Notes: generated from the letters alone by a model not told the origin. A stretch of DNA of 64,000 bases from Bacteroidales bacterium (GCA_024401365.1 JAKSLE010000010.1:1-64000); one strand, 5' to 3'; positions 37,685-46,908 are shown, numbered from the stretch's first letter. Numbers and translations are program-made.

Positions 37685-38584
37685 ATGTTGGAGAATGTAA
37701 ATCTTACTAGCCATAGGGGTAATATCGCCCTTATCGACTACCCCCACACAGGGTTCTTGTGCTCACGTGTCGTCCCAGCCCTCAATATGAACGAAATAGT
37801 CCAATGGGCTCAGGGATTTACCGATACCTCTCGCTGCATAGTCTGCGGATGCCAGACAAGTATCGAGTATCAGGTGCTTCAGGCTTTGCTTAATAATAGA
37901 GTCCCAGTAATAGTAGTATACTCTATAGCCGTCCCAGAGCAAATCGCCCCCGAGTGGGAACTTGCTTTGCAGGAGGAGCGTATGCTGATCCTTTCTCAGT
38001 GCGATAGCACAACCCCTACCAACAATGCTTACCAGGATAGAAACGCCTTGATTATCGCTCTGAGCGATAACATCGTCGTCGGTTATTGTACGCGCGGCGG
38101 TAATATCGCCCAGCAGATGTTCGGCCGCCCTAACGTCTGCTATCTGTCTTCTTATGAGCAGTACGACCAGCAGGATCATTCTTTGTGGAGCAAATCATTG
38201 CACCTTTCGGATGGTGGAACCTTGATGATTAGTCTTAAGACGCTAAATCAGCAACTTTCCTACGTGGAACTTACCAAGGCATACCATTCCTCATCCAAAA
38301 ATCATACAGAGTACGCCACTATCCGTATCCCTCAGGATGAAATGGATGAACTGACTTCCCTTCTGTCCGAGGCCCAAATGTTCCAGCGTTCTTCTAAATC
38401 GTCAAACAAATACTCTCCCCGTACACTCTCCTCCCCATCTATGGCGGTCGAGGAACCTATGCCTTGGGACGAGGACCTCCAGTCTACAATAGTGCGACTT
38501 TCCAAAGAGGGTATGCCTAATGAGATGATAGCTATCAATACCGGAGCTCCTCTCTCTTTCGTCAATGCTACTCTTAATAAATAG
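37685..38584 (+). CDS. DprA/Smf-like Rossmann-fold protein
   Basis: I assign this 299-residue protein with moderate confidence. The segment YQDRNALIIALSDNIVVGYCTRGGNIAQQM resembles the core of DprA (RNRIIAGLSD followed by a small-residue turn), here at residues 115-145 and described in part. The usual DprA SGxARGID motif is not evident. Residues 205-265 are a Ser-rich linker and the last 35 look like a small helical DNA-binding end (LSKEGMPNEMIAINTGAP). A role in DNA uptake or recombination is only inferred. Confidence 0.5.
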   Translation: MLENVNLTSHRGNIALIDYPHTGFLCSRVVPALNMNEIVQWAQGFTDTSRCIVCGCQTSIEYQVLQALLNNRVPVIVVYSIAVPEQIAPEWELALQEERMLILSQCDSTTPTNNAYQDRNALIIALSDNIVVGYCTRGGNIAQQMFGRPNVCYLSSYEQYDQQDHSLWSKSLHLSDGGTLMISLKTLNQQLSYVELTKAYHSSSKNHTEYATIRIPQDEMDELTSLLSEAQMFQRSSKSSNKYSPRTLSSPSMAVEEPMPWDEDLQSTIVRLSKEGMPNEMIAINTGAPLSFVNATLNK

Positions 38585-38628
38585 CGTAATTTTAATGCGT
38601 TTATTATCTGTAAATCTACCCCCATTTC

Positions 38629-38683
38629 TCTTAACGCTCTCTTAACACTCTATATAGACAGCGACTACACAGCAACTACCCAC
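38629..38683 (+). repeat. Coreless run of 11-bp units
   Basis: TCTTAACGCTC, TCTTAACACTC, TATATAGACAG, CGACTACACAG and CAACTACCCAC follow each other in exact 11-nt register. They match the tail of the dispersed element but lack a TGCGAGCAA core. This lies downstream of the DprA-like gene. Confidence 0.5.
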
Positions 38684-38711
38684 AAAATCTAAATATTTAT
38701 CCTACAAAAAA

Positions 38712-38742
38712 ATACCGCACCCAGCAAAGCCGAGTGCGGTAT
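38712..38742 (-). terminator. Terminator of the acidic lipoprotein gene
   Basis: A 9-bp stem (ATACCGCAC/GTGCGGTAT) lies 25 nt beyond the minus-strand gene and is followed by an A-run on the plus strand, that is, T on the transcript. It can also close the convergent DprA-like gene. Confidence 0.85.
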
Positions 38743-38767
38743 ATATTTCTTAGCTATATCTTATCTA

Positions 38768-39757
38768 CTAGAAGAATGAACGACCAGTAAATGCAATGTC
38801 CGAAATGAGAACGTAGTTCAAATCCTCATTGTTCTCACCATCAATTACGTATGTCTTAGATGTCTTGCCTGTAGTTGTATCAACTACACGAATAGCACAC
38901 TCAAGAAGATAGCAATCCTTGATGCTTGAAAGGTCAAGCTTCTGCCAATCCTTGTTAACTGTAAGTTTGCCTTCACCATCTGTCTTTGCAAGAACTGCTG
39001 GCTTCTCACACATCTTGCCACCCTGACCAACTTCTGTAGCAGCTGCCTTCAAAGAAGAGATAGCCGACTGAATGTTGCTGATGTTGCAGTGATTTACATA
39101 ACCATATACTACAAACTGAATCTCATGGTTTGCTGGAAGTGCTGTAAGATCATAACCACCTTCCCAACGAGTATTCTCATTGTCGTTAATGTAGTTGTAA
39201 GCCTCTACTGGACAAACATAAAGCGAGTTAACCTTCAATTTCTTGATAGCAGCCATTGCTGATGTGAGGTCTGCTGCCATGTGGCGTGTGAAGATAGTCT
39301 TGCAAGCTGTGCCAGGGTTGCAAAGAAGAGCACCTGTGTGTGTGCCATTGTATGAACGACATGCTGGCAAATATACTTGCTCATCGTCATCTGCTGCAAA
39401 CCATGTTGGACAGAAACCACCATACCATGCCTCTTCACCATATACTGCAAGACCGTCTGTAGAGAATGCTACTGTCTTGCCATCTGTACTGATAGTACCG
39501 CATGCCTCTGAAATCTGCTCTGTAGACATAGTGCTGAATGTATAAAGGTCAGCAATCTGATTGTCATCAGTAATATAACATGCAGTAACACCCATTTTCG
39601 AAGAAAGGCTGTTGAACATTGATGCACCAATGTTTGCAGAACCATCAAAGTTCGACACAGTAGCGCTGTTCTCATCTTCGTCGTCATCATCATGACAAGC
39701 TGTAAAGCCGAATGCTGCAACGAGAGCAAGGGCCATGATAGAAAATCTCTTTTTCAT
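38768..39757 (-). CDS. Surface-type lipoprotein, possibly DUF4465-like
   Basis: The 329-residue product has a lipoprotein signal ending FGFTAC, followed by HDDDDEDE. An acidic run just after the lipid-bearing Cys is the known signal for surface exposure of Bacteroidota lipoproteins. The mature part is rich in Cys (about 10) and beta-strand patterns. The central EEAWYGGFCPTWFAADDDE stretch and the late aromatic-Gly pattern recall DUF4465, but I am not sure. Its codon use is richer in A/T-ending codons than the neighbours. Confidence 0.75.
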   Translation of the reverse strand: MKKRFSIMALALVAAFGFTACHDDDDEDENSATVSNFDGSANIGASMFNSLSSKMGVTACYITDDNQIADLYTFSTMSTEQISEACGTISTDGKTVAFSTDGLAVYGEEAWYGGFCPTWFAADDDEQVYLPACRSYNGTHTGALLCNPGTACKTIFTRHMAADLTSAMAAIKKLKVNSLYVCPVEAYNYINDNENTRWEGGYDLTALPANHEIQFVVYGYVNHCNISNIQSAISSLKAAATEVGQGGKMCEKPAVLAKTDGEGKLTVNKDWQKLDLSSIKDCYLLECAIRVVDTTTGKTSKTYVIDGENNEDLNYVLISDIAFTGRSFF

Positions 39758-39860
39758 TGTCTATTATTTTTATTTATTACTTTTCCTCTGCTGACTGATA
39801 CGTACATCTTTCGCCAATGTTTCATTCTCTCAGTTATTGCACAATTTTACTAGCTCCAAA

Positions 39861-39944
39861 ATAAAAAACTGCGATGAACCTTAAGACACTCTTATACCTC
39901 AGACTACTCACACATATACCACACACACACCCAAAACTACTCAC
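39861..39944 (+). repeat. Dispersed element, degenerate-core copy with six 11-bp units
   Basis: Six A, then CTGCGATGAA (two changes from the core), then CCTTAAGACAC, TCTTATACCTC, AGACTACTCAC, ACATATACCAC, ACACACACCCA and AAACTACTCAC in exact 11-nt register. This is the longest run of units in the window. Confidence 0.65.
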
Positions 39945-39970
39945 CTCCTTCACCTATAGACACAAAAAAT

Positions 39971-40000
39971 GCCCTTGCAAGCCGTCACGGTCACAAGAGC
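39971..40000 (-). terminator. Terminator of panC-panD
   Basis: GCCCTTG (39971-39977) pairs with CAAGAGC (39994-40000) with one G-U, and the minus strand then reads ATTTTTTG. Confidence 0.7.
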
Positions 40001-40057
40001 AAATAACTACTAAACTACTATGATTAAATTAACAACTATGAACTCTAATTTGTACGA

Positions 40058-40411
40058 TTACCTGACTAATTTGTTTGTAAACGTGTCAGGAAAAATCACC
40101 TTAGGCTTGTGCGATGAAGCCTCCTTCTCGTCAATCATGCCATACGCAATGATTATTACTACATCACCTACAGCAACTTTTCGAGCAGCTGCGCCATTAA
40201 GACATATAACTCCCGAACCTCGCTCGCCCGGTATAACGTACGTCTCAAAACGCTCGCCATTGTTGTTGTTCACTACTTGAACCTTTTCATGCTCATATAT
40301 GCCCGAAGCATCCATGAGTTCCTCATCTATTGTTATACTTCCAATATAGTTGAGGTTAGATTCTGTTACATGAACGTTGTGTATCTTAGATTTGACTACG
40401 TGTATCCACAT
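40058..40411 (-). CDS. panD: Aspartate 1-decarboxylase
   Basis: PanD makes beta-alanine for pantothenate. The 117-residue proenzyme has the self-cleavage site Gly-Ser in [17 protein letters not shown], which generates the pyruvoyl group, and the conserved [12 protein letters not shown]. It follows panC by 4 nt and so is translated from the same message. Confidence 0.96.
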   Translation of the reverse strand: MWIHVVKSKIHNVHVTESNLNYIGSITIDEELMDASGIYEHEKVQVVNNNNGERFETYVIPGERGSGVICLNGAAARKVAVGDVVIIIAYGMIDEKEASSHKPKVIFPDTFTNKLVR

Positions 40412-40415
40412 CTTC

Positions 40416-41273
40416 TTACTCAGATACTTTATATGTGATATTATCTATCAGTCTTACCTTTCCGCAGTAGCATGTTATACATCCTACTACATATTCCGTA
40501 TCACCCCAGTTCTCTATCGGTTGCAATGTCAGGCCGTCTACTATCGAATAATATTCAACCTCCAAATGCTCTATGCCATTCAATGTCTTGGTTACCCAAG
40601 ATATTACCTCGGCTGGAGTCATCTTGTACTGCATCTCCTCTACCGAACGACGGAGCGTAGCTTGTATGATAGGTGCTATGGCACGCTCGTCCTCCTGCAA
40701 TAACGCATTCCTAGAACTTACGGCTAAGCCATCCATATATCTAACTATTGGACACCCAACAATCTGAATCTTGAAATCCATGTCTTTTACCATCTTGCGG
40801 ATGATAGCCAACTGCTGGAAGTCTTTCTCGCCAAAGTATGCCTTGTCTGGTTCTACAAACATAAACAACTTGCTCACTATCTGCGCCACACCATTGAAAT
40901 GACCAGGACGATGCTCGCCCTCCATCACCTCAGCTATAGGCCCAAACGCAAACTGACGAGTGTCTGGCTCAGGATAAACCTCCTCTACCGTAGGAGCAAA
41001 TACCACATTGGCACCCGTATTCTCACTCAAAAGAGCAATGTCCGCATCCAATGTTCGTGGATATGTCCTCAGATCCTCAGGATTATTAAACTGAGTCGGA
41101 TTGACAAATACACTCACAACCACAAAATCACACTCCTCGCACGCTCTCTTTACTAAAGAGAGATGCCCAATGTGCAGAGCACCCATCGTAGGAACAAGGC
41201 CAACCGTCTGCCCCTTGGCGCGTGCAGCTGACACTGCTGACTTGAGATCACGTATGGTTGTAATCGTATCCAT
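40416..41273 (-). CDS. panC: Pantothenate synthetase
   Basis: PanC condenses pantoate and beta-alanine with ATP. The 285-residue protein has the HIGH-type motif [25 protein letters not shown], and the KMSKS-like [13 protein letters not shown]. It is cotranscribed with panD. panB is not in the window. The promoter lies only 7 nt before the start, so the leader is very short. Confidence 0.97.
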   Translation of the reverse strand: MDTITTIRDLKSAVSAARAKGQTVGLVPTMGALHIGHLSLVKRACEECDFVVVSVFVNPTQFNNPEDLRTYPRTLDADIALLSENTGANVVFAPTVEEVYPEPDTRQFAFGPIAEVMEGEHRPGHFNGVAQIVSKLFMFVEPDKAYFGEKDFQQLAIIRKMVKDMDFKIQIVGCPIVRYMDGLAVSSRNALLQEDERAIAPIIQATLRRSVEEMQYKMTPAEVISWVTKTLNGIEHLEVEYYSIVDGLTLQPIENWGDTEYVVGCITCYCGKVRLIDNITYKVSE

Positions 41274-41280
41274 CCGACGG

Positions 41281-41288
41281 CAAAGTTA
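41281..41288 (-). promoter_or_regulatory. -7 element of panC-panD
   Basis: The minus strand reads TAACTTTG, ending 7 nt before the panC ATG. Confidence 0.55.
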
Positions 41289-41352
41289 GATAAAAGAGCG
41301 ATACGTTTTTCTTAAAAAAAGTAAATTCTTTCATTTTTTGCCAAGAATTCTG

Positions 41353-44300
41353 CTAATGCTTGCCTTTATAGTCTTTTGGAGATACTCCAAACGCCTTCTT
41401 GAACGCCGTAGAGAAGTGCGATAGGTTCGAGAATCCCAAAGAATACGCTACTTCTGATATGTTGAGCTTCTTCTCCGCTAGCAAAATCGCCGCCTGACGA
41501 AGTCGTACCGTCAAAATATATTCTCTCGCACTTTGCCCAGTCAACTCCTTGAGCTTCCTGTGCATGTGTACTCGAGATATGCTTACTATCTCTGCCAACT
41601 TGTCTACATTCAACGTCGGATCTGAGATATTAGCCTCTATATACTCCGTTACCTTCTCCATCAAGGTGTCGTCCGTAGAGCGTAACTCTACTTTCTTCAC
41701 TATCGCCCTGTCTCGAGCCGATTGCGCAAAACTTTGCAAAATACGCTCTCTGTTGGCTAGCACACTTTGTACCGTCGACTTGAGCATCTCAATGTCAAAT
41801 GGCTTGGCTATATAGGCATCAGCTCCCGTCAGGAGTCCTTGATTCCTGTCATCATCCGAATGCTTGGCCGTAAGCAATACTACTGGAATATGATTGATTC
41901 TTAAGTTGTGCTTAATCTTGTAACACAACTCCAGTCCGTCCATATTCGGCATCATAATGTCCGAGATTACCATGTCAAATGCATTCTCTCCATTGAGCAA
42001 CAGGTCCATGGCTTCTTTTCCGTCGGCCGCCGTCGTAATGCGATAGCGATTCTTGAAGTGAGATTGCAAATATCTCAGTATCTCAACTTCATCGTCTACT
42101 ATCAGTAGGCGCTTGCCAGATGTGGCAGTGCTGTAATATTGCGCCTCTTTGCCGTCTTTGTCCAAAAGAAGGTCTGGCGCAATGCCAATCTCTCCTTCCG
42201 TATTGATGTTTGACGCCTGCTCAGCTGCACCAGCAGATTCTTGTGTCGCAACGGTCTCTTCTTCTTCGGTAGCAGCAACTAATTCTGGGTGAGATCGTGG
42301 AATACATATCCTGAAGGTAGTACCGTTATTCTCATCTTGCTCTTGATTGTCAAGGGCTACTATAGTACCTCCATGAAGTTCTACTATCGAACGTGTCAGG
42401 TGCAAGCCTATGCCAGTGCCTACAAATTTGGCTGTATTCTGTCCCGATACTTGGTAGAATCTCTCAAATACTGCCTCTCTGTCCGCTGGATCTATGCCAA
42501 TACCATTGTCCGAAACGTCTATTTGTATAATGTCGGTCTCTAGATCCTCTGTCATACGTACCACAATATGACCGCTACCATTCGTCACATACTTAAACGC
42601 ATTGGAGAGTAGATTGAAAATGACCTTGTCGAAGTTCGATGAATCAATATCAGCCATCGGATCCTCAAGATCATGGATGAAATCTACAGTTATCTTTTTC
42701 GTATTGGCTACATTGTCAAACGAAGCAATAATCTGCTCAAATAAATCTACAATATTCGAATGTTGTATGCACAACTGTAGCTGACCCTTCTCTATCTTAC
42801 GCATGTCAAGTAGCTGGTTGATGAGCCTCAAAATGCGTTGAGCATTCCTGCTGATCGTAGAAAGACTGCTCTTTTGCTGTGGCTTCAACTCTTCGTCAGT
42901 GAGCAACTCGTTGACAGGGTTGATAATCAGCGTAAGTGGTGTGCGAATCTCATGGGAAATATTGAAGAAGAACTGGAACCTGGCTTCATCTATAGATTGT
43001 AGCCTCAGTTGCTCTGTAAGCTGATCCTTGATAATGCGACGCTGCCTTATCATACTGAATAATGCATACGCTATTATACCAAAGACTAGGAAGTATAGTA
43101 TAATGGCCCACTTGGTTCGCCACCATAATGGCTTCACACATATCAAAAGTACAACTTCGTCTGATGTCTCTGAGTTGAGTCGGGCTCTGATGTGCAACTT
43201 GTAGTCTCCACTCTTGAGATTCGTAAACGCAATTCTCTTTTCTCCTTTCTCCGTAGTCTTCCATTCCCCGGTGTGGAATCCATCTAGGAAGTACTCATAT
43301 TTCACTTGCTCCGGATTGACAAAGTTCATGGTGGATAGTGAGATAGAAAAAGATTTTTCTGCTTCCGAGAAGGATACTTTCTGCGCCGTAGCAATAGGCT
43401 CGTCAAGAATCATATTGCCATCCGACGTGTCAAGCGCAGTTATCGCCCTGCCTCCTATGGTTATCTGCGAGTACATCACTTCTAACCTGATAGGTTTAGG
43501 ACGTACTTGCGTAGGTATAAACGAGGTTACTCCTCCTGTGCCGCCGAAAAATAGCCTGCCGTTACTGTCAGCAGTAGCAGCACCTCCAGCATATTCGTTG
43601 CCCTGAAGTCCATTGTGGTAATAGTAATTCTGGACATCTATACTGTCTGGTTTTATAGCAACACTCGACAACCCGCCGTATGTGCCTACCCACGCCCTGC
43701 CAAGGGTGTCCGGTACGACCGACTTGATGGTGTTGCCTGTCAAACCGTCTTTTTCTGAAATCCTAAGACAGCACTTGGAGGTATATAAATACCTGAATAG
43801 TCCATCACTGGTGGCAATCCATATACATTCGTTCTTGTAATCTGGCGAAATATCATATACTCTTCGCTGTTGAACAGCATTTAGCAACTCGTCAGGTATC
43901 GCAGTGAAGGCTTCCACAGCAGTGTTGAAACAGCAGATACCTTTATATGTGCCTATCCAGATGTTGTCGCCAACTGTACACATACAGTTTATCCAGTTGT
44001 TGACGGGCTCATTTCTGGTATAGTCAATGTGCTCATTTGAAGATGAGTAGTTGTTGGCAATGCTGTAGTCACATTTCAACATAAATATACCACAACCGTA
44101 ACTGCCTACCCATAGTCGCCCTAACTTGTCATACGTCATGGCTGTCGTACGCCAGTTGTAGTCCTTGTGCGACATTTGTAGCGCATTGTTGAGCGACTTT
44201 GTCTGATGCGTGTTTATGTCATACAATACAAGTCCCTCATTATAAGACGATAAGAGCAATTTGCCTGTTTGCTTGCCGTTCTTTACCTCGTGCTTGATGT

Positions 44301-45498
44301 CCAAAATAGTACGAGGAATGCCAGGAACATCAATGTGCTTGCAGTCTCCGTTCATCTTGATGTGGTATAGACCATCAGCATCAATACCTACCCACGCCTC
44401 ATCTGGTTTAGGAGAGTCAATACACATTACACTGCCCGAACCAATGCAGTATGGCCTGTCGTGGTTGTAGCAGAATGTCGTAAAACGACTCGATTTTTTA
44501 GGAATCATTACAAGGCCTTTCTGGAAAAGACCTAGCCACATATTCATATCTCGGTCTATCAAGATGCTGTGAATCTTGGCTTTCGAGAAGTCAATGTGCG
44601 GAATGTATAAATCTAGTACTTCTGTCTTCGATGTCAGAATATTGTGTACTATCAGACCTTGACCATCTGTGCCTATATAATAATATTGGTCATCAGTAGC
44701 AAAATCATAAACAAGCGATCCTACACCTCGTGGAGTAATGGACGATAACTCAAATTGCCCAGTCGCAGGGTCATATTGGAAAATGCCGTCAGGTACAATG
44801 TTTATAAATATCCTGCCATCCGCACTGTGCCGCACAAAGGCAGCTTCGTTAATCAGCGCATCGTCAGGCAGTCTTACCATCATTGTCTCTCCCGTGTCTA
44901 TGTTGCAGCGGTAAACACCACATTTTGAGGCTACTACCCACATATAACCTTCATGGTCTATGGAGATAGAGGTGATAAACTTGATGTTTTCAAGTGCCTG
45001 CATCTTGGGAGATAGCCTTACACTGCCGTCTTCACAGAGCATCATCATGCCCTGACCACTGGTGGCTATCCATATATTGCCGTTATGGTCTTCCGAGATG
45101 TCCATAACGTGCGCCCTGATGGTGTCCCCTTGTGTGGAGATAATAGGAGCTGTCAAAAATGTCTCAGTAGCGCGGTCATATAGCTGTAGACCGTCTATAC
45201 TGCCAACCCATAGGCGCTTTTTGGTGTCCTCATATACTAAATGAACGTAGTTGTCGGATAGACTGTTGGGTTTGTTGACCGATGAACGGTATACCTTGAA
45301 GTCTATACCATCAAATCTGTTCAGACCATCTTCTGTCGAGACCCAGATATACCCGTACGAGTCTTGAAAAATATGATTTATAAGACTGTTCGAGAGCATG
45401 GTACTCTCGGGCGAGTAGAATTGTATCTGCGCTGATGAACAGACAGATACTAAACTCAATATGAATAATAGTAATATATGTTTGGTTAGTCTCATCAT
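41353..45498 (-). CDS. Hybrid two-component system regulator (HTCS)
   Basis: This 1381-residue single-protein regulator is typical of Bacteroidota glycan sensing. A signal peptide precedes a periplasmic part of two seven-bladed propellers (many WVG and W(I/V)(A/G) repeats, to about residue 700) and a Y_Y_Y domain. One membrane helix near 800 (WAIILYFLVFGIIAYALF) leads to a histidine kinase (phospho-His in FNISHEIRTPLT; ATP site DNGIGIDP), a receiver (phospho-Asp in VISDIMMPNMDG) and an AraC-type DNA-binding domain at the C-terminus (LGFSNLSHFSTAFKKAFG). Its 5' end is only 3 nt behind the LD-carboxypeptidase stop. No polysaccharide locus adjoins it, so its target is not given by position. Confidence 0.95.
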   Translation of the reverse strand: MMRLTKHILLLFILSLVSVCSSAQIQFYSPESTMLSNSLINHIFQDSYGYIWVSTEDGLNRFDGIDFKVYRSSVNKPNSLSDNYVHLVYEDTKKRLWVGSIDGLQLYDRATETFLTAPIISTQGDTIRAHVMDISEDHNGNIWIATSGQGMMMLCEDGSVRLSPKMQALENIKFITSISIDHEGYMWVVASKCGVYRCNIDTGETMMVRLPDDALINEAAFVRHSADGRIFINIVPDGIFQYDPATGQFELSSITPRGVGSLVYDFATDDQYYYIGTDGQGLIVHNILTSKTEVLDLYIPHIDFSKAKIHSILIDRDMNMWLGLFQKGLVMIPKKSSRFTTFCYNHDRPYCIGSGSVMCIDSPKPDEAWVGIDADGLYHIKMNGDCKHIDVPGIPRTILDIKHEVKNGKQTGKLLLSSYNEGLVLYDINTHQTKSLNNALQMSHKDYNWRTTAMTYDKLGRLWVGSYGCGIFMLKCDYSIANNYSSSNEHIDYTRNEPVNNWINCMCTVGDNIWIGTYKGICCFNTAVEAFTAIPDELLNAVQQRRVYDISPDYKNECIWIATSDGLFRYLYTSKCCLRISEKDGLTGNTIKSVVPDTLGRAWVGTYGGLSSVAIKPDSIDVQNYYYHNGLQGNEYAGGAATADSNGRLFFGGTGGVTSFIPTQVRPKPIRLEVMYSQITIGGRAITALDTSDGNMILDEPIATAQKVSFSEAEKSFSISLSTMNFVNPEQVKYEYFLDGFHTGEWKTTEKGEKRIAFTNLKSGDYKLHIRARLNSETSDEVVLLICVKPLWWRTKWAIILYFLVFGIIAYALFSMIRQRRIIKDQLTEQLRLQSIDEARFQFFFNISHEIRTPLTLIINPVNELLTDEELKPQQKSSLSTISRNAQRILRLINQLLDMRKIEKGQLQLCIQHSNIVDLFEQIIASFDNVANTKKITVDFIHDLEDPMADIDSSNFDKVIFNLLSNAFKYVTNGSGHIVVRMTEDLETDIIQIDVSDNGIGIDPADREAVFERFYQVSGQNTAKFVGTGIGLHLTRSIVELHGGTIVALDNQEQDENNGTTFRICIPRSHPELVAATEEEETVATQESAGAAEQASNINTEGEIGIAPDLLLDKDGKEAQYYSTATSGKRLLIVDDEVEILRYLQSHFKNRYRITTAADGKEAMDLLLNGENAFDMVISDIMMPNMDGLELCYKIKHNLRINHIPVVLLTAKHSDDDRNQGLLTGADAYIAKPFDIEMLKSTVQSVLANRERILQSFAQSARDRAIVKKVELRSTDDTLMEKVTEYIEANISDPTLNVDKLAEIVSISRVHMHRKLKELTGQSAREYILTVRLRQAAILLAEKKLNISEVAYSLGFSNLSHFSTAFKKAFGVSPKDYKGKH

Positions 45499-45501
45499 AG
45501 T

Positions 45502-46380
45502 TTAATAGGTGATTCTTTGTCCCTCAATTTTACATTTTCCTCCAATACGTATAGGTAAGTTTATATCGTCATCATGACCCGTAGGACAACCGAATAATAT
45601 CGGACAGTTAGTCCCTTCCATAGCTTTCGCTATTACTTCATAGACATCCATGCCAAAAGGTGTCTTGCCCTCTTTTATGTCTATGAACTGACCGACTATA
45701 AGTCCCGATATCTTGCCCAGTATGCCTGAATATTTCAAATTCTGCATCATTCGGTCAATATGATAATTATACTCACACAAATCTTCTATTAAAAGTATCT
45801 TTCCTTCAGGTTCTGCTAAAATATCCGCAGGAGTGCCCCTCAAAGAATATAGTATGGATAGGTTGCCACCAACCAACGTGCCTTCTGCTTTGCCGGGCCT
45901 GCTTAGTGGATTGCTCGGCAATTCTATGCTGATCTCTTCGCCTTTTAATATCTTAAGCAGCGTTTGTATATCTTCATTGCTCGATGGATGCTCTCCAATA
46001 TGCTTTAGCATAGGCCCATGAACAGATACCCTGCCAGCTAGCGCCGACATGCTGTGGATAGCCGTAATATCCGAAAAACCAACTATCAGTCGGTCGTCTA
46101 TCTTCTTAAATATGTTTTGTGGTAACTCTTGAAGAGTACGTACAGCACCATACCCACCTCTGGTACAAAGCACAATGTCAATACCTGGCTCAGTCAGCGC
46201 ACGATATAAATCTTCCGCCCTCTCTTTGTCCGGAGCAGAGAATACACCACACCCTTCCTTGCCAACGTGCGGCATAAGGTCGACGCTAAAGCCCATGGAC
46301 TTTAATGCATCAACTCCGCCAACTAAATATTCTTCCCCTATCGTTCCCGATGGAGCGACGATCGCAATCTTTGTCATCAT
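45502..46380 (-). CDS. LD-carboxypeptidase (S66 family)
   Basis: This 292-residue protein matches S66 peptidases, which trim the terminal D-Ala of the tetrapeptide during murein recycling. The nucleophile Ser lies in VGFSDITA, preceded by CTRGGYGAVRTL. The Glu is in LLIEDLCEY and the His in GCPTGHDDD, giving the Ser-Glu-His triad. It lacks a signal peptide and so is cytoplasmic. It is cotranscribed with the HTCS regulator. Confidence 0.93.
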   Translation of the reverse strand: MMTKIAIVAPSGTIGEEYLVGGVDALKSMGFSVDLMPHVGKEGCGVFSAPDKERAEDLYRALTEPGIDIVLCTRGGYGAVRTLQELPQNIFKKIDDRLIVGFSDITAIHSMSALAGRVSVHGPMLKHIGEHPSSNEDIQTLLKILKGEEISIELPSNPLSRPGKAEGTLVGGNLSILYSLRGTPADILAEPEGKILLIEDLCEYNYHIDRMMQNLKYSGILGKISGLIVGQFIDIKEGKTPFGMDVYEVIAKAMEGTNCPILFGCPTGHDDDINLPIRIGGKCKIEGQRITY

Positions 46381-46507
46381 ACACGTGTTAGTCGTCGTAA
46401 AGTTAAAAAATATTTACAGAGTAAACAAAATCGCAATTCCAAAAATGCTGACCATTTCAAATAATCATTTATTTTTCAATGCGTTACATCGAAATGCTCA
46501 AGTATAC

Positions 46508-46516
46508 TTGCTCGCA
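46508..46516 (-). repeat. Isolated TGCGAGCAA core without A-tract
   Basis: The 9-mer core occurs on the minus strand between the LD-carboxypeptidase gene and the tRNA-Gln promoter. The A-tract is displaced and the downstream 11-bp units are not clear, so it may be a decayed copy or chance. Confidence 0.3.
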
Positions 46517-46551
46517 GCCAATAATTTTTTGCAAAAAATAGCCTATAATGT

Positions 46552-46581
46552 TTGTACATCCGAAAAATCGTTATACCTTTG
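46552..46581 (+). promoter_or_regulatory. Promoter of the tRNA-Gln pair
   Basis: TTG (46552-46554), 19 nt, then TACCTTTG (46574-46581), a near-ideal Bacteroidota promoter 41 nt before the first tRNA. Confidence 0.75.
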
Positions 46582-46622
46582 CACTCGCAATCGGGTCAAA
46601 CGGACCGATGAAGAATAGAGAT

Positions 46623-46693
46623 TGTCCTATAGTATAATGGTAGTACAGAAGATTCTGGTTCTTTTAGTCAGGGTTCGAATCCTTGTGGGACAA
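46623..46693 (+). tRNA. tRNA-Gln (anticodon CTG)
   Basis: The acceptor stem TGTCCTA pairs with TGGGACA (one G-U), with T8 and A9 in place. The anticodon stem GAAGA/TCTTT encloses the loop TTCTGGT, so positions 34-36 are CTG and it reads CAG codons. The T-arm has GGTTCGAATCC. The CCA end is not encoded. Length 71 nt. Confidence 0.9.
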
Positions 46694-46700
46694 CAACGAT

Positions 46701-46720
46701 AGAGACCGAAGAGGTCTTTT
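46701..46720 (+). terminator. Small hairpin between the two tRNA-Gln
   Basis: AGACC/GGTCT with a 5-nt loop followed by TTTT. It is weak as a terminator and may be a processing site in the dicistronic precursor. Confidence 0.4.
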
Positions 46721-46734
46721 CGTTTTTATAGGAT

Positions 46735-46805
46735 TGCCCAATAGTATAATGGCAGTACAGAAGATTTTGGTTCTTTTAGTCCGCGTTCGAATCACGGTTG
46801 GGCAA
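46735..46805 (+). tRNA. tRNA-Gln (anticodon TTG)
   Basis: The acceptor stem TGCCCAA pairs with TTGGGCA. The anticodon stem GAAGA/TCTTT encloses TTTTGGT, giving anticodon TTG, which reads CAA and CAG. Most of the body matches the upstream tRNA-Gln except the acceptor and T-arm, so the two arose by duplication. No encoded CCA. Length 71 nt. Confidence 0.9.
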
Positions 46806-46810
46806 CTGCA

Positions 46811-46842
46811 AAAGAGAGAAAACTGAAAAGTTTTCTCTCTTT
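46811..46842 (+). terminator. Terminator of the tRNA-Gln operon
   Basis: A perfect 14-bp stem (AAAGAGAGAAAACT) with a GAAA tetraloop, followed by a T-run. Confidence 0.93.
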
Positions 46843-46855
46843 TTGTTTTTACCAC

Positions 46856-46884
46856 TTGAAGTCTCATATTTTTGGTTACCTTTG
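46856..46884 (+). promoter_or_regulatory. Promoter of recA
   Basis: TTG (46856-46858), 18 nt, then TACCTTTG (46877-46884), 24 nt before the recA start. I see no obvious LexA-type operator. Confidence 0.7.
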
Positions 46885-46908
46885 CTTGTAACAAATTTTT
46901 GAGAAATA

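Larger units (their letters stand above)
39758..40057. other. Intergenic region between the acidic lipoprotein and panD
   Basis: This 300-nt gap holds a degenerate dispersed element (39861-39944) and the panD terminator (39971-40000). Two AT-rich stretches could be the lipoprotein promoter, but I cannot pick a clear box. Confidence 0.5.
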
